DNA of 64,000 nucleotides from Paeniglutamicibacter antarcticus_C (lineage in GTDB: Bacteria > Actinomycetota > Actinomycetes > Actinomycetales > Micrococcaceae): positions 39,044 through 103,043 of the forward strand of contig NZ_BAABLK010000094.1 in NCBI RefSeq assembly GCF_039544305.1, read 5' to 3'. This document shows positions 7,438 through 15,034 of this stretch, in pieces. Made by a program: the position numbers and the translations under genes. The notes under the pieces were generated by a model. That model worked only from the letters and a program-made list of their open reading frames with translations. It ran no database searches and was not told where the DNA came from. Each line of letters opens with the position of its first letter. Within the stretch, counting starts at the first letter, position 1.

Positions 7438-8985
7438 CTAGTTTGAGTTCAGGAACATGATGAGGCCGGCCACCAGGGCCGCACCTCCAACGGACAAAGC
7501 CGCGATGACCATCAAGTACATGTTGTTGGCACGGCGCATTCCTGCGGTCTGCACATCCAACGGGTCAAGGCCCTGCGCGCGCACTGCACGCACAGGCGGA
7601 CGGGCGGCCGCCGAAAACTCGTCATCGGCATGCGAATCAGCGGTTTCCGGTGTCCCGGCCACCTTGCCGTCGAGCGGGGCCTCGGCAGTTGCGGATACGT
7701 CCGCCACTGCCTTGGGAGGTGCTGCTGCGGCAGCTTCTTTCGCGTCGGCCGGTTTCGTGCCAGCCGCCGGTGCCTGGGCCGGAGTAGCAGCCTTGAGCGT
7801 TTTCGCAGGTGTGACCGCCGGGGCTTTCGCACCCGGGGTCGCCGGCTTGGGCGCCGCGGGCGCCGAAGCCTGAGTAGTGGGGTCCACGGGGTTCGCGGGC
7901 TGGGCACCGCCGTGAAGGGTGCCTTGGTCGGTCATGGCGATATTGAAGCCACGGGTCAACGGACCGGAGATGCCGGTGTTGACCATCTTCCTCTCGACGT
8001 CATCGGCGACAAGATTGTTCATGGCACCGGTGAAGGGGTCCGATCGGCGGGCACCTTCACGCTGGGTGTTTTCTTCCTGCAGGCGCAGGCGTTCGGCGGC
8101 ACGGCGGGAAATGATCGCCGCACGTGCCGCAAGTTCGCGTTGCTGTGCCAGCACCTCGAGGTCGACCTCGGCCAGGTCCTCTTCGGGCTGGATCAGCAGC
8201 GGTTCGCTGGGGGAACCTGGCTCGGAGCGCCGACGCAGCGCAAGGGCTTCTTCCACGCTCATCTGTGCAGCCGCGGCGGAACTTGCCTCTTCAGCCTTCT
8301 TCGAGGACGATTCGGCGGATCCGGGTTTCGGGCCGGATCCCGGACGCACTGGGCCCGGCGACTTGGCTCCCTCCGATTCCTTGAGCGCATCCAACGCCTG
8401 GAGCCGCATCTGCTTGCGCGTCAGCGGCGCCGGGTCATCGCCGGGGCTCTGTTCCTTGGGGGAAAGTGAGGAAACTTCCTGTTCCAGCCGGCGGCGGGCG
8501 CGCAACGCCTCGCGGTCGCGGGCACGCTGCAGGGATGTTCGCTCGGGCACCGCATCGACCTCGCCGGCTGCGGCACGGCGGCTGCGCAGGGGTTCCGCGA
8601 CCACGGGTACCGGTTTGGCAGCGGGTGCCGGGTCTTGAGTCGGAGCGGACTTGGCATCTGCAGCAGAATCCTCTGCGCGATGTGTTTCGGCCGATTTTGC
8701 AACGGGCTTTGCCACAGGCTTGGCGGCTGGGGCCAGTACAGGCGCTTCTGCCGCCTTTGCCACGGGCTTGGCCGCGGAGACAGCTGCGGGCTTTTGCGCC
8801 GGTTTTGCAACGGGTGCGGATTCCTTGGCAGCCGCCGGCTTGTCATTCGACGGTGCGGGAGGCTCCGGCTCTTGGCCCGTGTCCGCAGCTTCCTGGGCAA
8901 GCGTCGCTTCGGTCTCGGCACGTCGCTGCTCACGCAGGGCTCGCCTGCTGAGCGCGGGCCCGGTCTCGTCGCTCATCTTGTCCAT
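7438..8985 (-). CDS. Long low-complexity protein with C-terminal membrane anchor
   Basis: A 515-residue protein of unknown function between nadD and rsfS. The N-terminal 400 residues are extremely rich in Ala, Pro, Lys and Glu, with repeated PVAKPA/AAKPVAK motifs at about 50-130, and are surely disordered. SRRALREQRR near the start and LQRARDREALRARRRLEQEV near 155 are basic helices. The only hydrophobic segment is at the very end (NNMYLMVIAALSVGGAALVAGLIMFLNSN), so it is a tail-anchored membrane protein with most of the chain in the cytosol. The ATG three codons downstream (8976) is an equally good start. Position in a conserved cluster is the main support for it being real. Confidence 0.75.
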   Translation of the reverse strand: MDKMSDETGPALSRRALREQRRAETEATLAQEAADTGQEPEPPAPSNDKPAAAKESAPVAKPAQKPAAVSAAKPVAKAAEAPVLAPAAKPVAKPVAKSAETHRAEDSAADAKSAPTQDPAPAAKPVPVVAEPLRSRRAAAGEVDAVPERTSLQRARDREALRARRRLEQEVSSLSPKEQSPGDDPAPLTRKQMRLQALDALKESEGAKSPGPVRPGSGPKPGSAESSSKKAEEASSAAAAQMSVEEALALRRRSEPGSPSEPLLIQPEEDLAEVDLEVLAQQRELAARAAIISRRAAERLRLQEENTQREGARRSDPFTGAMNNLVADDVERKMVNTGISGPLTRGFNIAMTDQGTLHGGAQPANPVDPTTQASAPAAPKPATPGAKAPAVTPAKTLKAATPAQAPAAGTKPADAKEAAAAAPPKAVADVSATAEAPLDGKVAGTPETADSHADDEFSAAARPPVRAVRAQGLDPLDVQTAGMRRANNMYLMVIAALSVGGAALVAGLIMFLNSN

Positions 8986-9031
8986 TCCCGGCCGGTCTCT
9001 AGTCCTGGCCGTTGCTTACTGCGTAGTTCTT

Positions 9032-9697
9032 CTAGTTGTAAAGCTTGTACTTGCCGATGTACTGCACCACGCCGTCCGGTACCAAGTACCAGACCGGATG
9101 TCCGGTGCGAACGCGTTCGCGGCAGTCAGTCGAGGATATCGACATCGCGGGCACTTCCATCAGCGACACGTCGTTGCGGTCCAGCACCGGCAATTCATGT
9201 CCGGGCCGCGTGACGCCCACGAAGTGCGCCAACCGCCACAGTTCCTCGACGTCCTTCCACCCCATGATCTGGGCCATCGCATCCGCGCCGGTGATGAAGA
9301 ACAGCTCGGCCTCGGGCCGCTGGGCAGCCAGGTCCCGCAACGTATCGATGGTATAGGTCGGACCCGGGCGGTCGATGTCCACGCGGCTGACGGTAAAGCG
9401 CGGATTCGCCGCCGTGGCGATCACCGTCATCAGGTAACGGTGTTCGGCCGAGGCGACATCGCGGTTCGATTTCTGCCATGGTTCCCCGGTGGGGACGAAC
9501 ACGACCTCGTCAAGGTCAAAGACCGAGGCGACCTCGCTGGCCGCCACCAGGTGCCCATGGTGGATCGGGTCGAAGGTACCGCCCATGACGCCGAGGCGAA
9601 ATGGGCGGTCCGTACGCTCGGCCGCGAGACGACTAGTGATGACCGTGCTTGTTGGTGTGCGTGCGGTGCGGGTCTTCGGGTTCAGGCTTGATCTCAT
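9032..9697 (-). CDS. nadD: Nicotinate-nucleotide adenylyltransferase
   Basis: Transfers AMP from ATP to nicotinic acid mononucleotide, forming deamido-NAD in NAD biosynthesis. It has the nucleotidyltransferase signature GGTFDPIHHGHL (HxGH as HHGH), FVPTGEPWQKS, ITGADAM and the C-terminal ISSTDCRERV motif. The family core starts at RPFRLGVMGG, but no ATG, GTG or TTG occurs between the upstream gene's stop and that core. The ATG at 9697 is therefore the only normal start, giving a 30-residue extension that overlaps the upstream small membrane-protein gene by 65 nt in another frame. Confidence 0.95.
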   Translation of the reverse strand: MRSSLNPKTRTARTPTSTVITSRLAAERTDRPFRLGVMGGTFDPIHHGHLVAASEVASVFDLDEVVFVPTGEPWQKSNRDVASAEHRYLMTVIATAANPRFTVSRVDIDRPGPTYTIDTLRDLAAQRPEAELFFITGADAMAQIMGWKDVEELWRLAHFVGVTRPGHELPVLDRNDVSLMEVPAMSISSTDCRERVRTGHPVWYLVPDGVVQYIGKYKLYN

Positions 9698-9854
9698 GGC
9701 GGTTGCCCACGTTGGAGTACGACATGGTGATCAGCAACATCAGCATCAGCAGCGCGAAGATGCCACCGCCGACGAGCAGCGCCTGCGTACCGGTGCTCAT
9801 TCCACCGGTGCTCTCCGAAGCCAGGATCGCTGCGTTCAGGGACTGGGTAAACAT
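9633..9854 (-). CDS. Small single-pass membrane protein between proA and nadD
   Basis: A 73-residue protein with one strong membrane helix (ALLVGGGIFALLMLMLLITM, residues 25-44) and a hydrophilic C-terminal tail rich in His and Lys (ending TNKHGHH). The ATG at 9854 has GGAG at a suitable distance. Its 3' end overlaps the start of nadD. Small membrane proteins at this spot are common in related actinobacteria, but I know of no function. The His-rich tail could bind metal, which is speculation. Confidence 0.72.
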   Translation of the reverse strand: MFTQSLNAAILASESTGGMSTGTQALLVGGGIFALLMLMLLITMSYSNVGNRHEIKPEPEDPHRTHTNKHGHH

Positions 9855-9957
9855 GTTTCTCCAGGATGTAATGTGCCCGCCGCGCGCATGCGTGCACGGC
9901 ACGTACTAGTAACTAAGGTGTCTTCCTAGCCTCTATCGTACCCACCTTGGCACGCGG

Positions 9958-11277
9958 CTACGAACGAACATGCCCATCGCCTTGCACAATCCACTTGGTC
10001 GTGGTTAGCTCGCGAAGCCCCATGGGGCCCCGGGCATGCATCTTCTGTGTGGAAATGCCCACTTCGGCGCCCAGTCCCAGCTGGCCCCCGTCGGTGAAAC
10101 GGGTCGAGGCGTTCACAATCACGGCAGCCGAATCGATCTCGGCGATGAAGCGCTCCGCACGGGCAAGGTCGTTGGTCAGGATCGCCTCGGTGTGCCCGGT
10201 GCTGTGTGCCCGGATGTGCTTGATGGCCCCGTCGAGGTCATCGACGACCGCAACGGCCAGGTCCAGGTCCATGTACTCGGTGTCCCAGTCCGCTTCGGTC
10301 GCATCGATCGTTTCAATGCCGCCGGCGAGCACTTTGGCGCGGGCATCGACATGCAGGCGCACCCCGGCCTTGGCCAGCGCCGCGAGGACCTCGGGTGCCG
10401 CAGCCGCGCGGGCATTGAGGACCAGGGTCTCCACCGTGTTGCACACCGAAGGCCGGTGGGTCTTGGAGTTGAGCACGATCGGCACGGCCATTTCGGCATC
10501 GGCGGATTCGTCGAGGTAGATGTGCACGTTGCCCTCGCCGGTCTCGATGACCGGCACGTTCGCGGTGGTGACCACGCGCTGGATCAGTTCGCGTCCGCCG
10601 CGCGGGATCAGTACATCGATCTTTCCGCGGGCACCCATCATGGCGGCAGCTCCGTCGCGTCCGTAGGCATCGACCGATGCCACGGCGTCCGCCGGCAGCC
10701 CGACGCTCTCTATGGCATCGCGGATCAACCCCAGCAGTGCGAGGTTCGAGTGTGCCGCGGCGCTGCCGCCGCGCAGCAGCACGGCATTGCCGCTCTTGAG
10801 CGCAATGCCGGCAATATCGACCGTAACGTTGGGGCGGGCCTCGTAGATGGCACCGATGACGCCCATCGGCACGTGGACCTGGCGCAGGCGCAGTCCGTTT
10901 GGCAGGGTCTGTCCGCGCAGCACGGTTCCCACCGGGTCAGGGAGCCCGGCAAGTTCTTCCAGTGCGGCAATCAGATTATCGACACGCGAGTCATCGAGCT
11001 TCAGGCGGTCCAGCAATGCCTCGGTGGTCCCGTTGGCGCGCCCGGCCTCGATGTCCTTGGCGTTGGCCTTGATCACCGCGGCGCGATTGGCATCCAAGGA
11101 GGCGGCAATGGCCAGCAACGCCCTGTCTTTCCAGTTCCGGTCGGCCCGTGCCAAGACCCGTGCGGCGGAGCGGGCACGATCGGCAAGGTTGCCGACGGCG
11201 ACCTTTGCTGCTTCGAGTCCATCCGATGGTGCGCCCGCGACTACCGTTTTCTGCTCTGCATCAATATTCTGGCTCAT
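9958..11277 (-). CDS. proA: Gamma-glutamyl phosphate reductase
   Basis: Second enzyme of proline biosynthesis: NADPH-dependent reduction of gamma-glutamyl phosphate to glutamate semialdehyde, an aldehyde dehydrogenase-fold protein. About 439 residues, the family length. Motifs include VPMGVIGAIYEARPNVTVD, GNAVLLRGGSAAAHSN, LIPRGGRELIQ, and the catalytic cysteine region KTHRPSVCNTVETLV. The ATG at 11277 (MSQNIDAEQ) fits better than an ATG 30 nt further upstream. It lies 78 nt after proB, consistent with one operon. Confidence 0.97.
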   Translation of the reverse strand: MSQNIDAEQKTVVAGAPSDGLEAAKVAVGNLADRARSAARVLARADRNWKDRALLAIAASLDANRAAVIKANAKDIEAGRANGTTEALLDRLKLDDSRVDNLIAALEELAGLPDPVGTVLRGQTLPNGLRLRQVHVPMGVIGAIYEARPNVTVDIAGIALKSGNAVLLRGGSAAAHSNLALLGLIRDAIESVGLPADAVASVDAYGRDGAAAMMGARGKIDVLIPRGGRELIQRVVTTANVPVIETGEGNVHIYLDESADAEMAVPIVLNSKTHRPSVCNTVETLVLNARAAAAPEVLAALAKAGVRLHVDARAKVLAGGIETIDATEADWDTEYMDLDLAVAVVDDLDGAIKHIRAHSTGHTEAILTNDLARAERFIAEIDSAAVIVNASTRFTDGGQLGLGAEVGISTQKMHARGPMGLRELTTTKWIVQGDGHVRS

Positions 11278-11355
11278 GTTCATCCATTCTACTGGTGGGT
11301 GCTGCAAAGCCCGGCCCGGCGCGTTGTGCCAGGGACCGGGCTTTGCATGGAGTGC

Positions 11356-12507
11356 TTAGAGTCGGACGACGACCAGGTCGTCGACGTGGACCACGGATCT
11401 CTCGTATTGGTCCCCGAGGTTTTCCCCGAGCTCGCTGGTGGACCGCCCGAGCATCTGCGGCAGTTCCTCGGAGGAGAAATTGACCAGTCCGCGGGCAACC
11501 AGGCCCCCGTCGGCGTCCGTGATTTCCACGGCGTCCCCGGCCTCGAAGGAACCGTTCAGACCGGTGATCCCGGCTGCCAGCAATGAAGCGACACCCGAGG
11601 CCACGGCGTCCACGGCACCTGGATCCAGGATCAGCCGCCCACGGGTCGATGCCAGGTGCGCAAGCCAGAGCATCCGGGTGGAACGTCGCCCGCCACGGGC
11701 GGCAAACCAGGTTCCCACGTCTTCCCCGGCCAGCGCCGCAGCGGCGTTAGCGGTGGAGGTGACCAGGGCGGGGATGCCAGCTTCGGCGGCCATGGTTGCG
11801 GCCTCGACCTTGGTGGCCATGCCGCCGGTGCCCAGTCCAGCTCCCCCGGTGGTCCCGATGTCCAGCAGGGACAGGGCCACGTCGGATTCGATGTCCGGCA
11901 CGCGCACGCCTCCGTCGTTCGGCGGTGCGTCATAGACGGCGTCGACGTCGGAAAGCAACACCAGCGCATCGGCCTTGACCAGGTGGGCGACCAGTGCCGC
12001 GAGCCGGTCGTTGTCGCCGAAGCGGATCTCGTGGTTGGCCACGGTATCGTTCTCGTTCACGATCGGAACAACGCCCAGAGCAAGCAGCCTGTTCAGCGCG
12101 CGGAACGCGTTGGCGTACTGCTGGCGTCGGATCAGGTCGTCCGCGGTGAGCAGGACCTGGCCCACGGTGACGCCGTGGGCGGAGAAAGCCTGGGTGTACT
12201 TGGCCATCAGCAATCCCTGGCCCACCGACGCCGCGGCCTGCTGGGTGGCCAGGTCGCGTGGCCGACGTGAGAGGTCAAGGGGTGCCAGGCCGGCGGCAAT
12301 GGCGCCGGAGGACACCAGGATCAATTCGACCCCTGAGGTCTTCACCGCCGCGAGGCGGTCGACAAGGGAGCTGAGCGCTTCCTCGGACATGCCCCCGGCG
12401 AGGGTTGTTAGTGAGGAGGATCCGACCTTGACAACGATCCGGGAGGCTCGTGGCAGGTCTTGGCGTTGGGTGATGCCCGAGGGCAGGTTTGTCGCGCGTT
12501 CGATGAT
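11356..12507 (-). CDS. proB: Glutamate 5-kinase, apparent ATC start
   Basis: Phosphorylates glutamate in the first step of proline synthesis; an amino-acid kinase domain is followed by a C-terminal PUA domain (about 290-380). Motifs seen are RIVVKVGSSSL, LVSSGAIAAG, PIVNENDTVA, RFGDNDRLAA and TGGMATKVEA. The first ATG (12390) would start after the essential RIVVKVGSSSL nucleotide-binding strand, so it cannot be the start. Between the obg stop codon and that ATG there is no ATG, GTG or TTG in frame. An ATC at 12507 has GGAG exactly 8 nt upstream, 3 nt after the obg TAA, and gives 383 residues, the normal length. I therefore take ATC as the start; a sequence error is the alternative. Confidence 0.9.
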   Translation of the reverse strand: MIERATNLPSGITQRQDLPRASRIVVKVGSSSLTTLAGGMSEEALSSLVDRLAAVKTSGVELILVSSGAIAAGLAPLDLSRRPRDLATQQAAASVGQGLLMAKYTQAFSAHGVTVGQVLLTADDLIRRQQYANAFRALNRLLALGVVPIVNENDTVANHEIRFGDNDRLAALVAHLVKADALVLLSDVDAVYDAPPNDGGVRVPDIESDVALSLLDIGTTGGAGLGTGGMATKVEAATMAAEAGIPALVTSTANAAAALAGEDVGTWFAARGGRRSTRMLWLAHLASTRGRLILDPGAVDAVASGVASLLAAGITGLNGSFEAGDAVEITDADGGLVARGLVNFSSEELPQMLGRSTSELGENLGDQYERSVVHVDDLVVVRL

Positions 12508-12510
12508 ATT

Positions 12511-14076
12511 TTACTCTCCAGACTTAGGTTGCTCGTGCTTGTAGTTCACTGACTCCGTCCAGATCCCAGCCTTGCGTTCGGCCTCAAGCTCCGCGCGGGC
12601 AGACGCCTTGGCGCCCTTGCGTTCCTCGTGCAACGCCTTCTTTTCATCGCGGGACGGTCGTGCACCGTATTCTTCCAGCCGCACGTCCTGTCCGCGGCGC
12701 GAGCCAAGCAGCTCGGCACCGGCGGCCATGGTCGGTTCCCAGTCAAAGACCACGGCATCGGTTTCGGAACCGATGACCACGGCGTCGCCGGGCTTGGCAC
12801 CCAGCTTATACAGTTGGTTCTCAACCCCCAGCTTAGCCAAACGGTCGGCCAGGTAGCCCACCGCCTCGTCGTTGCGGAAGTCGGTTTGAAGGATCCAGCG
12901 CTCGGGCTTCTCACCGATGACGCGGTAAAGCGGCTCGAGGTTTCGCTCCTCCTTGCGGATCACGAACCCTGCCCGCTTGGACACCCGGGTGCGCAGCACC
13001 TCAACGGGAACCGGCAGCGGGGCCGCCTCGATCTTAGCGCGTGCCTCGGTGACCAGTTCGGCCATCGCGAAGGAAAGCTCACGCAGTCCTTCGCGGGTCA
13101 TGGCAGAAACCTCGAAGACACGGTAGCCGCGCTTCTCCAGTTCGGGGCGCACGAATTCGGCCATGTCGCGGCCGTCGGGCATGTCGACCTTGTTCAGGGC
13201 GATCAGGCGCGGGCGTTCATTCAGCGGGATGATCTGGCCGTCGGCACCGGCGAAGGAGGAGTCGACCTCGTAGGCGTCGAGCTCGGCGGAGATGATGTCA
13301 AGGTCGGTCACCGGATCGCGGTCCGCTTCCAGCGCTGCACAATCGAGCACGTGCACCAGGGCGGCGCAGCGTTCGACGTGGCGAAGGAATTCCAGCCCCA
13401 GGCCACGGCCCTCGGAGGCCCCCGGGATCAGGCCGGGCACATCGGCCACGGTGTAGCGGATCTCCCCGGCCTGCACCACTCCGAGGTTCGGGACCAGGGT
13501 GGTGAACGGGTAGTCGGCGATCTTGGGCCGCGCAGCGGACAATGCCGCGATCAGCGAGGACTTTCCGGCCGAGGGGTAGCCAACCAGGGCCACGTCTGCC
13601 ACGGACTTCAGTTCCAGCACCACTTCGGCGGAGCCGCCAGGAGTGCCCAACAGCGCGAATCCGGGGGCCTTGCGCTTCTGGCTGGAAAGCCCGGCGTTGC
13701 CGAGGCCTCCCATTCCGCCGGAGGCAATGACGAATTCGGTGCCGTCGCCGATGAGGTCCGCGAGGATCTCACCGTCCCGGGTCTTCACCACGGTTCCCTC
13801 AGGCACCGGAAGCACAAGTGTCTCCCCGTTCCTGCCCGGACGCAGGTCGCCCTTGCCGCCTTCGCCGTTCCCGGCGTGGCGGTGCGGCGAGTGGTGGTAG
13901 GAGAGCAACGTGGTGGTCTGTGCATCCACGCGCAGGATCACGTCTCCACCGTGGCCGCCGGCTGCTCCGTCGGGTCCACCCAGCGGCTTGAATTTTTCGC
14001 GCTTGATGGAGACACAGCCGTGCCCACCGGTACCACCGGAGACATGGAGGACCACTCGGTCGATGAAGGCTGCCAC
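12511..14076 (-). CDS. obg: Obg/CgtA GTPase
   Basis: Ribosome-assembly and stress-linked GTPase. The N-terminal glycine-rich Obg fold (1-158) contains GGTGGHGCVSIKREKF and GGKGDLRPGRNGE. The G domain has G1 GYPSAGKSS, G3 DVPGLIPGA, G4 NKVDMPD and G5 SAMTREG, and the C-terminal OCT domain (about 350-430) includes FVIRKEERNLEPLYRV. A charged tail follows, giving 521 residues, typical of actinobacteria. It sits between rpmA and proB in the conserved order; its TAA is immediately followed by the proB start region, suggesting coupling. Confidence 0.97.
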   Translation of the reverse strand: MAAFIDRVVLHVSGGTGGHGCVSIKREKFKPLGGPDGAAGGHGGDVILRVDAQTTTLLSYHHSPHRHAGNGEGGKGDLRPGRNGETLVLPVPEGTVVKTRDGEILADLIGDGTEFVIASGGMGGLGNAGLSSQKRKAPGFALLGTPGGSAEVVLELKSVADVALVGYPSAGKSSLIAALSAARPKIADYPFTTLVPNLGVVQAGEIRYTVADVPGLIPGASEGRGLGLEFLRHVERCAALVHVLDCAALEADRDPVTDLDIISAELDAYEVDSSFAGADGQIIPLNERPRLIALNKVDMPDGRDMAEFVRPELEKRGYRVFEVSAMTREGLRELSFAMAELVTEARAKIEAAPLPVPVEVLRTRVSKRAGFVIRKEERNLEPLYRVIGEKPERWILQTDFRNDEAVGYLADRLAKLGVENQLYKLGAKPGDAVVIGSETDAVVFDWEPTMAAGAELLGSRRGQDVRLEEYGARPSRDEKKALHEERKGAKASARAELEAERKAGIWTESVNYKHEQPKSGE

Positions 14077-14165
14077 GGTTGAAAACTCCTAGTAAAAAGG
14101 GGTGGCGTTGTGCTCGCTACCGGCCAGTGGCGCGGTCTCGGCAAAACACGGGGTACTTGGAAAAA

Positions 14166-14204
14166 CACATAGAGGGTGAGCCGTGCGGCCCACCCTCTAT
14201 TGTG
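14166..14204 (-). terminator. Terminator after rplU-rpmA
   Basis: Hairpin with arms AGAGGGTG/CACCCTCT extended by CACA/TGTG around a GC loop. On the minus strand it is followed by GTTTTTCC, a classic rho-independent terminator between rpmA and obg. Confidence 0.8.
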
Positions 14205-14228
14205 TAATGAATGCGGTTACGTACTGGG

Positions 14229-14483
14229 TTAGCCAGCCGTAACGATGTTTACGACCTTGCGGCCGCGGCGGGAACCGAACTCGACGGCTCCTGCTGCCAG
14301 AGCGAACAAGGTGTCATCCTTGCCGATTCCCACGCCGGCACCCGGGTGGAAACGGGTACCGCGCTGGCGCACGATGATTTCGCCGGCGGAAACAACCTGT
14401 CCACCAAAACGCTTGACGCCCAGGTATTGGGGGTTGGAGTCGCGACCGTTGCGAGTGGAACTCGCACCCTTCTTACTTGCCAT
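14229..14483 (-). CDS. rpmA: Ribosomal protein L27 (bL27)
   Basis: An 84-residue 50S protein whose N-terminus reaches the peptidyl-transferase centre. It matches the family throughout: MASKKGASSTRNGRDSN, LGVKRFGGQVV, GEIIVRQRGTRFHPG and GIGKDDTLFALAAG. There is no N-terminal cleavage extension of the Firmicute type. It follows rplU by 48 nt in the normal L21-L27 order and is followed by a strong terminator. Confidence 0.98.
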   Translation of the reverse strand: MASKKGASSTRNGRDSNPQYLGVKRFGGQVVSAGEIIVRQRGTRFHPGAGVGIGKDDTLFALAAGAVEFGSRRGRKVVNIVTAG

Positions 14484-14531
14484 GGAATGTGCCTACCTTC
14501 AGGTAATGGGAATGCTTGGAAACGACCGCAA

Positions 14532-14840
14532 TTAAGCGATCGAGGTGACCTTGACCTTGGTCAGCGAGGCGCGGAAACCTTGGCGCTTCTTGTAACCGGT
14601 CTTGTTCTTGTACTTCTGGATGACGATCTTCTGGCCTCGAAGGTTCTCAACGACCTCAGCAGTCACCGACACCTTGGCCAGTTCGTCGGCTGCAGAAGTT
14701 ACCTTCTCGCCGTCGACCAGCAACAGGGCAGGCAGTTCAATGGAGGCGCCCGGGGCAGCCTTCAAGCGGTCAAGGGTTACGAGGTCTCCAACAGAAACCT
14801 TTTCCTGGCGGCCGCCAGCGCGGACAATTGCGTACACCAC
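14532..14840 (-). CDS. rplU: Ribosomal protein L21 (bL21)
   Basis: A 50S subunit protein. The GTG at 14840 gives 102 residues beginning (M)VYAIVRAGGRQEKVSVGD, the standard start for this family; a GTG four codons upstream is possible. The signature IVIQKYKNKTGYKKRQGFR near the C-terminus is the L21 family pattern. First gene of the rplU-rpmA unit; the 194 bp upstream separate it from the rne stop and must contain its promoter. Confidence 0.97.
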   Translation of the reverse strand: MVYAIVRAGGRQEKVSVGDLVTLDRLKAAPGASIELPALLLVDGEKVTSAADELAKVSVTAEVVENLRGQKIVIQKYKNKTGYKKRQGFRASLTKVKVTSIA

Positions 14841-15034
14841 GTGGGTACTCACTTCTACTCGACGTTCAATCTGTCTTGCTGCGCATCACTACCCCAAAAC
14901 AAGCCTGGGGATTGCGCTGTGCTGGCACGCCGAGCGGAAGATTCCGATAGCTGGCGTTCGCACCGAGGATCTAGACTACGCTAAAAAGCGCAGCGGTGGC
15001 AAATACAACGTGCCCCCGCGAGTCGTCACGACCC

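Noticed and set aside
12628..14082. Plus-strand open frame of 484 codons opposite obg
   Set aside because: It is the mirror of a GC-rich coding strand; the composition is His/Gly/Arg-rich with no domain, while the minus strand is clearly Obg.
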